Positions 53,553 to 63,200 of a stretch of DNA of 64,000 bases are shown here, piece by piece. Numbering within the stretch: the first letter of the stretch is position 1; each line of letters begins with the position of its first letter. The stretch comes from Thalassomonas sp. M1454 (GTDB lineage: Bacteria > Pseudomonadota > Gammaproteobacteria > Enterobacterales > Alteromonadaceae): the NCBI RefSeq assembly GCF_007097525.1, contig NZ_VKDD01000009.1, positions 153,024 through 217,023 of the forward strand. Reading direction: 5' to 3'. A program made the translations under genes and the position numbers. The notes beneath the pieces were generated by a model. The model was not told the DNA's origin. It saw nothing but the letters and a program-made list of their open reading frames with translations, and made no database searches.

Positions 53553-56519
53553 TTAAAGGGAATTTAAGAACTTCAATAAATCTTGTTTATTATCACTGCT
53601 CAGTTGTTGATATTTTGTATTTGAGGATTGCCCTTCTCCACCATGCCATAAAATAGCCTCCTCAATGGTTCGCGCACGACCATCATGCAAATAACTATGT
53701 ACAGGCGTACATACTTCATTGCCTTGACCACCTATAGTGTTAATAACGCCACCGGTAACACATGCCGATAATCCTATGCCCCATAAAGGCGTAGTTCGCC
53801 ATTCTGAGCCTGTAGCAAGGCCTTCACCTAAGTTATCCGCTAAACCAGCACCCATATCATGTAAAAGCATATCGGTATAAGGATGAATAGTTTGTCCTGC
53901 AAGCTCTCTTAATGGATGGTTCTCACTAGTTGTTAGTGTTTGAGTATGACAATCGGCACAGCCAATGCTAGCAAATAGTGCTTTACCATTTTGCACTTGT
54001 GGATCGTCCAAGGCCCTTTGCGCTCTTACACCAAGTAGTGAAATATACTTAACTAAATTATCTAAATGCTCATCGGCTAATTCAACGTCATTAGTTCCGC
54101 AGCTACCTTGCGCTTTTTGATTTGTTCCACAATCAGGCGTAGCAAGAACGCTGGTCATTACCCCCATATCGGTATTTAAAGCCGCTGCGACTTGATGTTC
54201 AATGCTACTCGTACCCGCTTTCCAACCAAATCGGCCCAAACGAGTTTGCTTAGTTACAGGGTCTATTAGCTTTTGCGCCTTACCTGAAATACCAAATGGT
54301 GCAACTTTATCGTCAATATCTTCCATAGCCAGTATATCGGCTTCAGGTATTGCTTCCATTAATCCCAAGCCCACAAGTTGCGGAGCGATGCGAGCAGAAA
54401 ATTTAGCCGGTGTGCCACTAGAAAATTGATAGCTAGGTGAGCGTAAACCGTTTGCTTCGTTCCATGCGGCTATCGAAACAGTACCTTCACTCGTTACATT
54501 GCCCACAGTATTTGGTTGTAAAACACTGCCACGATTTACATCAGGGTTACCGTTACTGTCGGCAATTTTAAACACCCACTTATCTAAGTTTTCTCCAACT
54601 TCTGCAGGGGCTGCTCGCCCATTACGCTCATGACAGCTAGTACAACTGCTATTGATAAAGTGCGGCCCAGCTTTACCTGATAATTCATTAAACCTACCGT
54701 TGGCAGGATCTTCATCATGCTGACCATCAACAAATGAGGTATGTAACACTCTGCGGCCAAGTACAAATGTCTGGCCATTAACGGTAGATAAATTTGTCGC
54801 CATTTGCATAAAATGATCGTTTGGCTCATTGGTGTATTGATAAGGTAGCGTGGTGTTACCACCTAACCATCCTGCAACATCAATTGGATGTGAATTTTCA
54901 CGCTCTGTTGATTTAATAGCAAAGTCACCAACTGTTTTCCATGGAACCATGCCACCTTTACCCACTTGATATAAATATGTGGTGCCATAATAGTTAGCAC
55001 GACCTTCAGGTACGCCATCTAAAAATTGACTAATTTCTATTTCCATATGCTGGCCAATTGCAAGCGGACCTACACTACCATTGAGTGCTCTGTAGTCTTT
55101 TATTACTAATGAGTATTTGTATTGATCGCCACTAGTGCTTATTCGTTCTAGATCATTGTCGAATGTCCCTTTGCCTTCAACCACAACTTCAGGCTCATAA
55201 TTGCCGTGATATTCAGCGACAGTATTCATTCCTGAGTACCAAGCTCTAAATTCAAGTGCAGCTAGTTTCCACTCAGATACCCATTCAACTTTAATTGTCG
55301 AACCACCCTTGGCCACATAATCAGTAAACTTTATTCGAGCAGTACGGTGAGTCCAATAGTGCGATAAGTAGTGATCATATTGCTGGAATTGATCTTCTTT
55401 TGCATGTCTGTCTCTGCCACGATCGGCAAACTTAGTCACCACTGCATCGGCAGTTTCATAAAGGATGGCAGGTTGTTGAATTGTAGCTTGATTATATAAA
55501 GGCACTATGTCGCCAAGAATGTCTGAGCTAGGTATATATTCTTGTATACTCCAACCATTAATACTGTTGCCATTTTGCTCGCCTGGGCTTTGATCACCAA
55601 TGAAGTAGTATAAAGGCTTGCCTTCATATGCTGCTTGTAATGCACCATCGTTACGAACAACCGTTGTTAAATTATCAACTCCGCTAGCCACAAGATCGGT
55701 AACTAATAAAGGCGGCCAGTTTAGTGCACATCCACCGTTACATGCACTGCCATCATTAATTAAATCATTTGCAAATACATAAAGTGTAAATCCTGGGTTA
55801 GAGGCATCTTTACCAGCAACTAAATTTACGCCATTATCAGACACTTCCTCAAAGGTGTTTACTTGCGTATATGGTTGAATATCCCAGCCATTTACACGAC
55901 TACCTTGTTGTTCACCTACTGCATTATCTAAGCTAAAGTAATATAAAGGTTTACCATTATAGGCAGCTTGTAAAGTACCATCCTTTCGCACCACAGTTGT
56001 TAAGTTATCTACACCTGTTGCCGTATTATCGCTTACTAATACTGGAGGCCAATTTACTGCACAACCATCATTACAAGCACTGCCATTATTGCTAGAGTCA
56101 CTGGCGTAAACATACAAAGTATAACCGGGCTTACTCGCATCAGCGCCAGCAACTAATTTAGAATCATTTACCGCAACTTCTAAAAATTGATCTAATACCG
56201 CACAACCGACAGAGTCTACAATTACATTAGCTAGTGAATCTGAACATTGATCAACTGTGTCTAATATTCCGTCATTATCTGTATCAATATTTCCTTCTGG
56301 CAGATTAGTTGTGTCATCTGCGTTTTCTTGCTCACCATCACTACCTTCGGTATCTGTTTTATCTTCGCTATTGTCGGTATTTTCAACTGGCGTAGGCAGC
56401 ACTTCAACTTCAGTTGTCTCGGTACTTCCTCCACCACCACAAGCTGTCATTGCAAATGCAACAATAAATAATGAAATGAGTCTAAAGGATTGAGTTTTGA
56501 TGCTGCTAAAAATTCGCAT
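53553..56519 (-). CDS. Di-haem oxidoreductase (DHOR) lipoprotein with Lipoprotein_15 repeats
   Basis: Lipoprotein of 988 residues; lipobox MTAC with Cys27. An acidic linker (about 30-75) is followed by a thrombospondin type-3-like calcium motif (DTDNDGILDTVDQC, about 79-92). Two Lipoprotein_15 repeats (about 119-215 and 225-325) each have YTLYVYA/FTLYVFA, a C-N-x-GCA-x-NWPP core and PLYYF. The C-terminal half (about 500-988) is the DHOR family with two haem motifs, CTSCH (about 625) and CADCH (about 853), and is likely a periplasm- or surface-facing redox enzyme. Its substrate is unknown. A redox enzyme is unexpected inside a glucan locus. Confidence 0.82.
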   Translation of the reverse strand: MRIFSSIKTQSFRLISLFIVAFAMTACGGGGSTETTEVEVLPTPVENTDNSEDKTDTEGSDGEQENADDTTNLPEGNIDTDNDGILDTVDQCSDSLANVIVDSVGCAVLDQFLEVAVNDSKLVAGADASKPGYTLYVYASDSSNNGSACNDGCAVNWPPVLVSDNTATGVDNLTTVVRKDGTLQAAYNGKPLYYFSLDNAVGEQQGSRVNGWDIQPYTQVNTFEEVSDNGVNLVAGKDASNPGFTLYVFANDLINDGSACNGGCALNWPPLLVTDLVASGVDNLTTVVRNDGALQAAYEGKPLYYFIGDQSPGEQNGNSINGWSIQEYIPSSDILGDIVPLYNQATIQQPAILYETADAVVTKFADRGRDRHAKEDQFQQYDHYLSHYWTHRTARIKFTDYVAKGGSTIKVEWVSEWKLAALEFRAWYSGMNTVAEYHGNYEPEVVVEGKGTFDNDLERISTSGDQYKYSLVIKDYRALNGSVGPLAIGQHMEIEISQFLDGVPEGRANYYGTTYLYQVGKGGMVPWKTVGDFAIKSTERENSHPIDVAGWLGGNTTLPYQYTNEPNDHFMQMATNLSTVNGQTFVLGRRVLHTSFVDGQHDEDPANGRFNELSGKAGPHFINSSCTSCHERNGRAAPAEVGENLDKWVFKIADSNGNPDVNRGSVLQPNTVGNVTSEGTVSIAAWNEANGLRSPSYQFSSGTPAKFSARIAPQLVGLGLMEAIPEADILAMEDIDDKVAPFGISGKAQKLIDPVTKQTRLGRFGWKAGTSSIEHQVAAALNTDMGVMTSVLATPDCGTNQKAQGSCGTNDVELADEHLDNLVKYISLLGVRAQRALDDPQVQNGKALFASIGCADCHTQTLTTSENHPLRELAGQTIHPYTDMLLHDMGAGLADNLGEGLATGSEWRTTPLWGIGLSACVTGGVINTIGGQGNEVCTPVHSYLHDGRARTIEEAILWHGGEGQSSNTKYQQLSSDNKQDLLKFLNSL

Positions 56520-56616
56520 TTTATTATTTCTATAATTATTAGTAATGCAAATACACTATTAAACGCTTTAAAAGTTAGCAATATAGAAAAGCTGAAATGG
56601 ATTTGCCCTGAGATTA

Positions 56617-56627
56617 AATGGACATAA
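56617..56627 (-). promoter_or_regulatory. Candidate shared regulatory motif (copy 1)
   Basis: AATGGACATAA on the plus strand, 98 bp upstream of the di-haem lipoprotein start codon. It matches AGTGGACATAA at 59972-59982, which is 101 bp upstream of the next minus-strand lipoprotein gene. Similar distance and sequence suggest a common operator. Confidence 0.45.
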
Positions 56628-56670
56628 GGAGTTTTTAACATTCAATGGAATTAATACTAAAACCTATAAT

Positions 56671-56702
56671 AAAAAAGCACTAAATTATTAATCTAGTGCT
56701 TT
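56671..56702 (-). terminator. Rho-independent terminator after the modular lipoprotein gene
   Basis: On the minus strand AAAGCACTA and TAGTGCTTT form a 9-bp stem around an 11-base loop, followed by a T run. It lies 53 bases beyond the stop codon at 56755. Confidence 0.8.
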
Positions 56703-56754
56703 AATTTAAAACTATTTTAACTAGTAAGCCCTTTACTAAAGAGCTTTATATTTA

Positions 56755-59700
56755 TCAATAAAAGTAGATGTTATCGATATACACAGCATCGCTAGTTGTA
56801 CCCCATAATTGCACGCCTAGTTGAGTTAACTTAGCTGGATCAAAATTACCCGTTGAATCAACTAAACTTGCAAATGGTAATTCAACAGTTATCCATTGCT
56901 CGGTTACTACAGGTAACATAGTCGATATACCCGGACCTGAATTTGACACGATTTGGAAAACAGCCTGAGTTATACCTGCAGTTGCGTACATATTAAAGCG
57001 AAGACCTGTAGCCGTTGATGCATCAACAGCACCTCCTTCAATACCATATTGAATACCGGTAACACCGCCAGCAACGCCATCAGGAATAATCTGTAATTTT
57101 GCAATTTTGTCATTACCAATGGTTATCTCAGAAAATGTTGGTGCATTCCACCAGTTATCCGACCAATAAGAAATTGGCTTATCTACGGTTAAGGCATCAC
57201 TATAAAGTACAAATGCTTGTGCGTCAGTTTCTGTTGGCGCTGGTGCTGCGCTAACTGGACCACTATTTAATGGCACAACGCTAATAGATAAACTTGTATC
57301 GCCACCAGCAATGACTTTATTACCTTGAGCAACACCAAACCCGTTAGCATCAACAACTACCTTATGTTCACCTTCAGGTAGCGTTAGTACTGCGACACCA
57401 GAAGCGTTTGTCATTGCTGAAACATTACCAACAGAGACATTTGCATTAGGTAAAACAGCATTATCAGCATCAGTTACAGTGACAGCTAACTCATAATAAA
57501 TTGATTCACCTGAGAAATAGATGTTATCAACATAAACCGCTTGCCCTGCGTCTCCCCAAAGCTGAATACCAATACTCTGTAGTAAGCCACTGTTAAGCAC
57601 GCCAGGGCCTTCAGCATCGTTATCGATTAAGTCAGAATACAATAACTCATAAGTTACCCAAGAGCCTGTTGTTGGGCTATCAATAGTGTATTTAGAACCA
57701 CCATCTTTTGATACTAATTGTACTTCAACTCTAGAAATGCCCGACTCTACAAATAAGTCAAAATTCAACGTTGTTGTTGATGATGCATCTAATTCACCAT
57801 TTTCATAACCAAACTCTAAACCTGTAACTCCACCTTCAACTCCACCAGCGGTAATTTCATATTTAGCAAAATGGTTGCCGTCAACATCGCCTTCTGAATA
57901 TGTTGGTGCATTCCACCAATTAGCATTCCAAACACCAATAAAGCTATCTTGAGTTAATGAATCACTATATAAAACAATAACTTCTTCATCAGCATAAGAT
58001 GGTGGAACAGGTGCAGCTTCTGGCGGTCCTGTCACAGGTTCTGCATCTAAGGTTGTGAAATATAAATCTGCTAATAAGACGGTAGTGCCAGCATCACCAG
58101 TAAAGTTCAGAGCAAACCATGTCATGTCGGTAAAACCAGGTAAAGCAACTTGCATTTCAACCCAGCCATTTCCTAAATCTACTCCAGCACTAAGATCATA
58201 AGTAATGTTAGATTCTGGTAATGTTTTGCTTTGCACAAATACTTGCACAAGTTCGAAAGTACTGGTTTTTACTTTAAATTTAGCATGAGTATATGGTGAA
58301 ATATTTATCGCATTCTCAGGCTCATTACCCCAAGCAACAACAGTTCCCCAACTATCACTCTTACTAATTTCTAATGCTTTAGCATAGGTATTATCAGTAG
58401 GTTGATCTGTATATGCGGTGCCTGTTCCCCATGTATCTCCCCAGTACTCCATAAAATAAGAATCTTCATTAGCTGACTCAAAAATATAAGCATCACCCGC
58501 AGGAGGTTCTACCGGAGGTACCACACCAGATGTGGTGAAATGTACATCGGCTAATAAGACTGTCGTGCCAGCATCACCAATAAAGTTAAGAGCAAACCAT
58601 GTCATATCGGTAAAACCAGGTAAAGCAACTTGCATTTCAACCCAGCCATTACCTAAATCTACTCCAGAAGAAAGATCATAAGAAAGGTTGGTCTCTGGCT
58701 GTGTCTTGCTTTGTACGAATACCTGCACAGAATCAAACGAATCAGTTTTTACTTTAAATTTAGCGTGAGTATATGCTGAGATATCTATACTATTTTCAGG
58801 TTCATTACCCCAAGCAACAACTGTTCCCCAACTATCACTCTTGCTAATTTCTAACGCTTTAGCATAAGTCATATCGCTAGGTTGGTCGGTAAATACGGTG
58901 CCAGTTCCCCAAGCATCTCCCCAATACTCCATAGAGTAAGAATCATCATTATTTGAATCAAAAATATAAGCATCACCCGCTGGCGGCTCTACCTGTGGCT
59001 CTACTGGAGGCTCTACAACTGGTGGTTCAACGTTTGGCCCAGTAAAATATAAATCAGCAAGTAACACCGTTGTACCATCATCGCCGATAAAGTTAAGAGA
59101 AAACCATGTCATATCGGTAAAACCAGGTAAAGGCACTTGCATTTCAACCCAGCCATTACCTAAATCTACCCCGGTAGTAAGATCATAAACTACATTAGAC
59201 TCTGGCAATGTTGCGCTTTGAACAAACACTTGCACCGACTCAAATGTATCCGTCTTCACTTTAAAATTAGCCGTAGTATATGAGGAAATATTTATCGTAT
59301 TCTCAATCTCATTACCCCAAGCAACAACTGTTCCCCAGCTGGCACTTTTAGAAATTTCTAATGCTTTAGCATAAGTTGTATCACTCGGTTGATCTGTATA
59401 TTCAGTTTCGGTTCCCCAAGTATCACCCCAATACTGCATATAGAAAGTGTCTTCGTTAGCCGAATCAAAAATATAACCATTACCGGCGGGGACTTCATTT
59501 TCTCCAACTTCAGCTTTAACTATAATAGTTCTACTGATGGTTCGAGTGTTACCGGCACTATCACTTACTGTATAGGTAATAGTGTAAGTACCTGCGGTAT
59601 TGACATCATATGAACCCGTCGTTGTTACCGCTAAATTAGTATCTACATTATCGACAACTGTTACCCCTTGATCAGAATAACTCTCACCAAATGACAGAAT

Positions 59701-59871
59701 TACTGTATCACTGCCTATTAATGTAAGTACTGGTGCAATAGTGTCAGCTGCTTGGTTTGTATCAGCAACTTGCGTTGAATCAACATCGACGTCATCATTA
59801 CTACTGCCTCCACAGCCCACAAGTACCATGGATAATAGTGCTGGTAATATTAGTTTTTTATTTATTATCAT
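56755..59871 (-). CDS. Multi-module lipoprotein, probable glucan-binding surface protein
   Basis: Lipoprotein of 1038 residues; lipobox LVGC with Cys20. An Ig-like DUF5011-type domain (about 45-120) is followed by three nearly identical modules of about 150 residues (about 131-282, 295-445 and 455-605), each with YWGDTWGT or similar and WGTVVAWGNE. Two further related modules (about 640-795 and 885-1038) share WNANWWNAP/SDNWWNAP and an AVYVDNIYF/AVYIDNIYF end, with a carboxypeptidase-regulatory-like domain between them (about 797-870). No catalytic motif was recognised. Tryptophan-rich beta-sandwich modules suggest carbohydrate binding, so it may serve as a surface glycan-binding protein beside the receptor. 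Confidence 0.78.
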   Translation of the reverse strand: MIINKKLILPALLSMVLVGCGGSSNDDVDVDSTQVADTNQAADTIAPVLTLIGSDTVILSFGESYSDQGVTVVDNVDTNLAVTTTGSYDVNTAGTYTITYTVSDSAGNTRTISRTIIVKAEVGENEVPAGNGYIFDSANEDTFYMQYWGDTWGTETEYTDQPSDTTYAKALEISKSASWGTVVAWGNEIENTINISSYTTANFKVKTDTFESVQVFVQSATLPESNVVYDLTTGVDLGNGWVEMQVPLPGFTDMTWFSLNFIGDDGTTVLLADLYFTGPNVEPPVVEPPVEPQVEPPAGDAYIFDSNNDDSYSMEYWGDAWGTGTVFTDQPSDMTYAKALEISKSDSWGTVVAWGNEPENSIDISAYTHAKFKVKTDSFDSVQVFVQSKTQPETNLSYDLSSGVDLGNGWVEMQVALPGFTDMTWFALNFIGDAGTTVLLADVHFTTSGVVPPVEPPAGDAYIFESANEDSYFMEYWGDTWGTGTAYTDQPTDNTYAKALEISKSDSWGTVVAWGNEPENAINISPYTHAKFKVKTSTFELVQVFVQSKTLPESNITYDLSAGVDLGNGWVEMQVALPGFTDMTWFALNFTGDAGTTVLLADLYFTTLDAEPVTGPPEAAPVPPSYADEEVIVLYSDSLTQDSFIGVWNANWWNAPTYSEGDVDGNHFAKYEITAGGVEGGVTGLEFGYENGELDASSTTTLNFDLFVESGISRVEVQLVSKDGGSKYTIDSPTTGSWVTYELLYSDLIDNDAEGPGVLNSGLLQSIGIQLWGDAGQAVYVDNIYFSGESIYYELAVTVTDADNAVLPNANVSVGNVSAMTNASGVAVLTLPEGEHKVVVDANGFGVAQGNKVIAGGDTSLSISVVPLNSGPVSAAPAPTETDAQAFVLYSDALTVDKPISYWSDNWWNAPTFSEITIGNDKIAKLQIIPDGVAGGVTGIQYGIEGGAVDASTATGLRFNMYATAGITQAVFQIVSNSGPGISTMLPVVTEQWITVELPFASLVDSTGNFDPAKLTQLGVQLWGTTSDAVYIDNIYFY
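58045..59490 (-). repeat. Three tandem module repeats of about 480 bp
   Basis: Within the modular lipoprotein gene the stretches 58045-58505, 58530-58985 and 59035-59490 are closely alike at the DNA level, for example around 58077, 58556 and 59055 (AAACCATGTCATATCGGTAA-type sequence). Synonymous positions are largely conserved, which points to recent duplication or gene conversion. Confidence 0.8.
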
Positions 59872-60248
59872 CTGAATTCTCTGTGCCTATTTAGAATATA
59901 TACCTTCAACCTAGAACATTACTTGGTTGTTAAATACTCAAAAAAGATAAAAAGGACTTTCTAAAAGACGAAGTGGACATAATGATATCTATTGGTTTAT
60001 CTACTTACTAATTAGCAATAGGGTTAATGTAGTAATTTACTGCCTGTTTATATAAACAAGGGAAATTTGAAGTAAATCCTATGATTAAAACCCTAAATAA
60101 CAGCATCTAATTCCCCAAATTCCACTTCAACGTATCTAGCCCCCCAATTCACCGATTATAAGTTGCTGCTTGAAAATCTTTGTCTCATGGTGATATTGGA
60201 CGTTTTTAACTTCAAAAAAATTAATTAAAAAAATCAGTGGGGAAAATA
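59872..60248. promoter_or_regulatory. Divergent control region between two modular lipoprotein genes
   Basis: This 377-bp region has no gene. It contains the AGTGGACATAA motif (59972-59982) toward the minus gene. Toward the plus gene there is a possible promoter TTGAAA (60170-60175), a 16-bp spacer and GATATT (60192-60197), then GGACGTTTTTAACTTC near 60207-60222. Several other short GGAC or TCCACTTC elements occur, which could be regulator sites. Confidence 0.45.
59972..59982 (-). promoter_or_regulatory. Candidate shared regulatory motif (copy 2)
   Basis: AGTGGACATAA, 101 bp upstream of the modular lipoprotein start codon. It differs in one base from the motif at 56617-56627, which lies at nearly the same distance from its gene. 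Confidence 0.45.
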
Positions 60249-63200
60249 ATGGCTTTAGTACACAAGAAAGTCCATTTGAAAAGAAGCATGATCATGGCAA
60301 GTGTCGCATTAGCGTTAACAGCTTGTGGTGGTGATAGCTCATCAGATGATGCAGAAGTTTTAGAAGAACCCGTAGTAATCATAAATAACGCACCGGCAAT
60401 TAAAAGTGTTGCGCCACTAACCGTTGAAGCGGGAAAAACATATACTTATACGCTGTTAGCAAGCGATGCTGATGCTGATGCAAATTTAAGTATATTTGTT
60501 GATAAGCTACCTCGTTGGCTTGTATTTGACTCACAAACTGGCGTTTTTTCTGGTATGCCAACAGAGGCAAACGCAGGTGAAAATGAAGTTTCGATCAGAG
60601 TAAGTGATGGCATTGATAGCGTTTCACAAACATTTACTATTACAGTGACGCTACCTCCATCAGCTGATGTTCCAGTTATTACCAGTAGTATTATTTCTAA
60701 TGCAACAGTAGATACAGCGTATAGCTATATGCTAACCGCTACACATTCTACAGCTTTAACACTAACAGCAACCGAATTACCAATTTGGTTAAATTTTAAT
60801 GAAAATACCGGTGAATTATATGGAACGCCTTCTAGCGAAGACGTGGGTGACCATTCTGTCACATTAAAAGTTAGTGATGGCGATAAAGAAGTATCTCAGT
60901 CATTTTCAATTACCGTATCATTAGCTCCAGTTGACCCTGTCGATCCTGTTGACCCAGACCCAACAGCACCAACAACTGCAGCTCCATCACCAACAGAGGC
61001 TGACGCAGATGTGATTTCAGTATTTAGTGATGGCTATACACAAATCACAGGCGTTGATACTAACCCTGATTGGGGCCAAGCGACTGTAACTACAATAGAG
61101 AGCATTGAAGGTAATAGCACGCTTAAAATGGCTGGCTTAAACTATCAAGGTATACAATACGACTCTCAAGATGTTTCAGGTAAAACAACTTTACACCTTG
61201 ATTATTGGACAGCTGATGCTACGGCATTTGATGTATTTCTTATTAGCCCAGGTAACGAAGTAGCCTATACAGTTACAGCCACTCAAGGCGGCTGGCAGAG
61301 TGTTGATATTCCATTAAGTACTTTTGATGGTGTCGTTGATTTAACTGATGTATTCCAGTTCAAATTTGATGCTCAAAATCATACTGGTGGTACTATTTAT
61401 GTTGATAACTTATATTTTTCAGGAACTGCCACTGTAGATCCTGTTGATCCGGTAGACCCTGTTGATCCAGTAGAACCAGGTGCAAATTTGGTTGTTAATG
61501 GTGACTTTGAGCTAGGCAATGCTGATGTTTGGGGTGGCACAAATAACTTCATAACTATCGAACAAGGTGGCTCAGATGCATTTATTGCAAAAGTAATTGC
61601 TCCAGAAGCACAAAGCCCAGGTTTGAAACAAACTAAGATTGGTGAAGGTGTAATAACCGCAGGACAGGCATTAACCGTTTCATTTGATATGAAAGGAAGT
61701 GTATTAGGTGATGGTGGCGTAGTAAACGCATTACTTTTCACTGAATCATCTGCAGGCGTTAGTAAAACAGATCAGTTAGCTCCTATTGCTATTACTCCTG
61801 ACTGGACTAGCTATAGTTTTGACGTAACCGCTGGTGATAATCCTGAATGGGGTGTTTCATTACTACTGCAAGCAGCTTGTGGTGCAGTAGCAGGTTGTGA
61901 AGTTACTGCTTATTTTGACAATGTAAAAATTGTACCTACAGGTAGTGTTGACCCCGTTGATCCAGTTGATCCAGTTGACCCTGTCGACCCAGTTACACCA
62001 GATGTTGACTTAGTCGAAAACGGAGATTTTGAATTAGCGAACCTAGATGGTTGGTTAGCCGAAGGTGCAAGCATTTCAGCGATGCAAGATGGATCAGGAA
62101 ACTGGTTAGCTGAAATCATCGCAGCTGAAGCGGAAAACCCGTTTATCAAACAGACAAAAATTGGTGAAGGTGAAATAACACCAGGACAAGCTATAACTGT
62201 TTCTTTTGATATGAAAGGTACTCTTGAAGGTGCAGGCGGTGTTGTTAATGCAATACTGTTCAGTGAAGGCTCTGCGGGTGTAAGTAAAACAGATGTATTC
62301 CTTACAGAAACGGCTTTATCTGCTGACTGGAAAAATTACAGTTTTGATTTAATTGCGGGCAATGATACTGAATGGGGTGTTTCATTATTGCTACAACCTG
62401 CTTGTGGTGCTGTTGCTGGTTGTAAAGTATCTGCGTATTTTGACAATATTAAAGTATTAGTTGAAGGCGATGATGATCCAGTAGAACCTGTTGACCCTGT
62501 TGATCCTCAGCCAACAGAACCAACTACTGCAGCTCCTGTACCTACTGAAGCTGATGCAGATGTAATTTCTATTTTCAGTGATGACTATACGCAAGTTACA
62601 GGCGTTGATACTAACCCTAATTGGGGTCAAGCGACGGTAACTACAGTAGAGAGTATTGAAGGTAATAGCACTCTTAAAATGGCTGGATTAAACTATCAAG
62701 GTATACAGTTCGAATCACAAGATGTTTCAGGTAAAACCTATTTACATCTCAATTATTGGACTGCTGATGCAACGGCATTTGATGTATACCTTATTAGCCC
62801 TGGTAACGAAACTGGCTATACGATAACAACGTCTCAAGGTGGCTGGCAAAGTATTGATATACCGCTAAGCACATATAGTGGCGTAGTTGATTTAACCGAT
62901 GTATTCCAATTTAAGTTTGATGCCCAAAACCATACAGGCGGTACAATATATATTGATAACTTATATTTCAGTAATGTTGTTTCAGTTGACCCTGTTGACC
63001 CTGTTGACCCGGTTGATCCTGTTGACCCTGTTGACCCCGTTGACCCTGAAGGACCAGTTGAGTTAGTTGGTAATAGTGGATTTGAAGATGGTGCAACAAA
63101 TTGGGTTACACCAAACACAGGAACTATCGTAACCGAAGGTGATAATAGTTTCTTCCAAGCTACTGTTGCAACTGCAGGCAATGCATGGGACGTTAATTTA

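Noticed and set aside
62985..63047. CRISPR-like short tandem repeats
   Set aside because: The units are 9 bases, have no spacers, are in frame and encode VDP linkers.
61397..63181. Minus-strand open frames encoding GSTGSTGST-type proteins (61397-61741, 61910-62149, 62834-63181)
   Set aside because: They are the reverse complement of the VDP linkers and modules of the large plus-strand gene and have no independent support.
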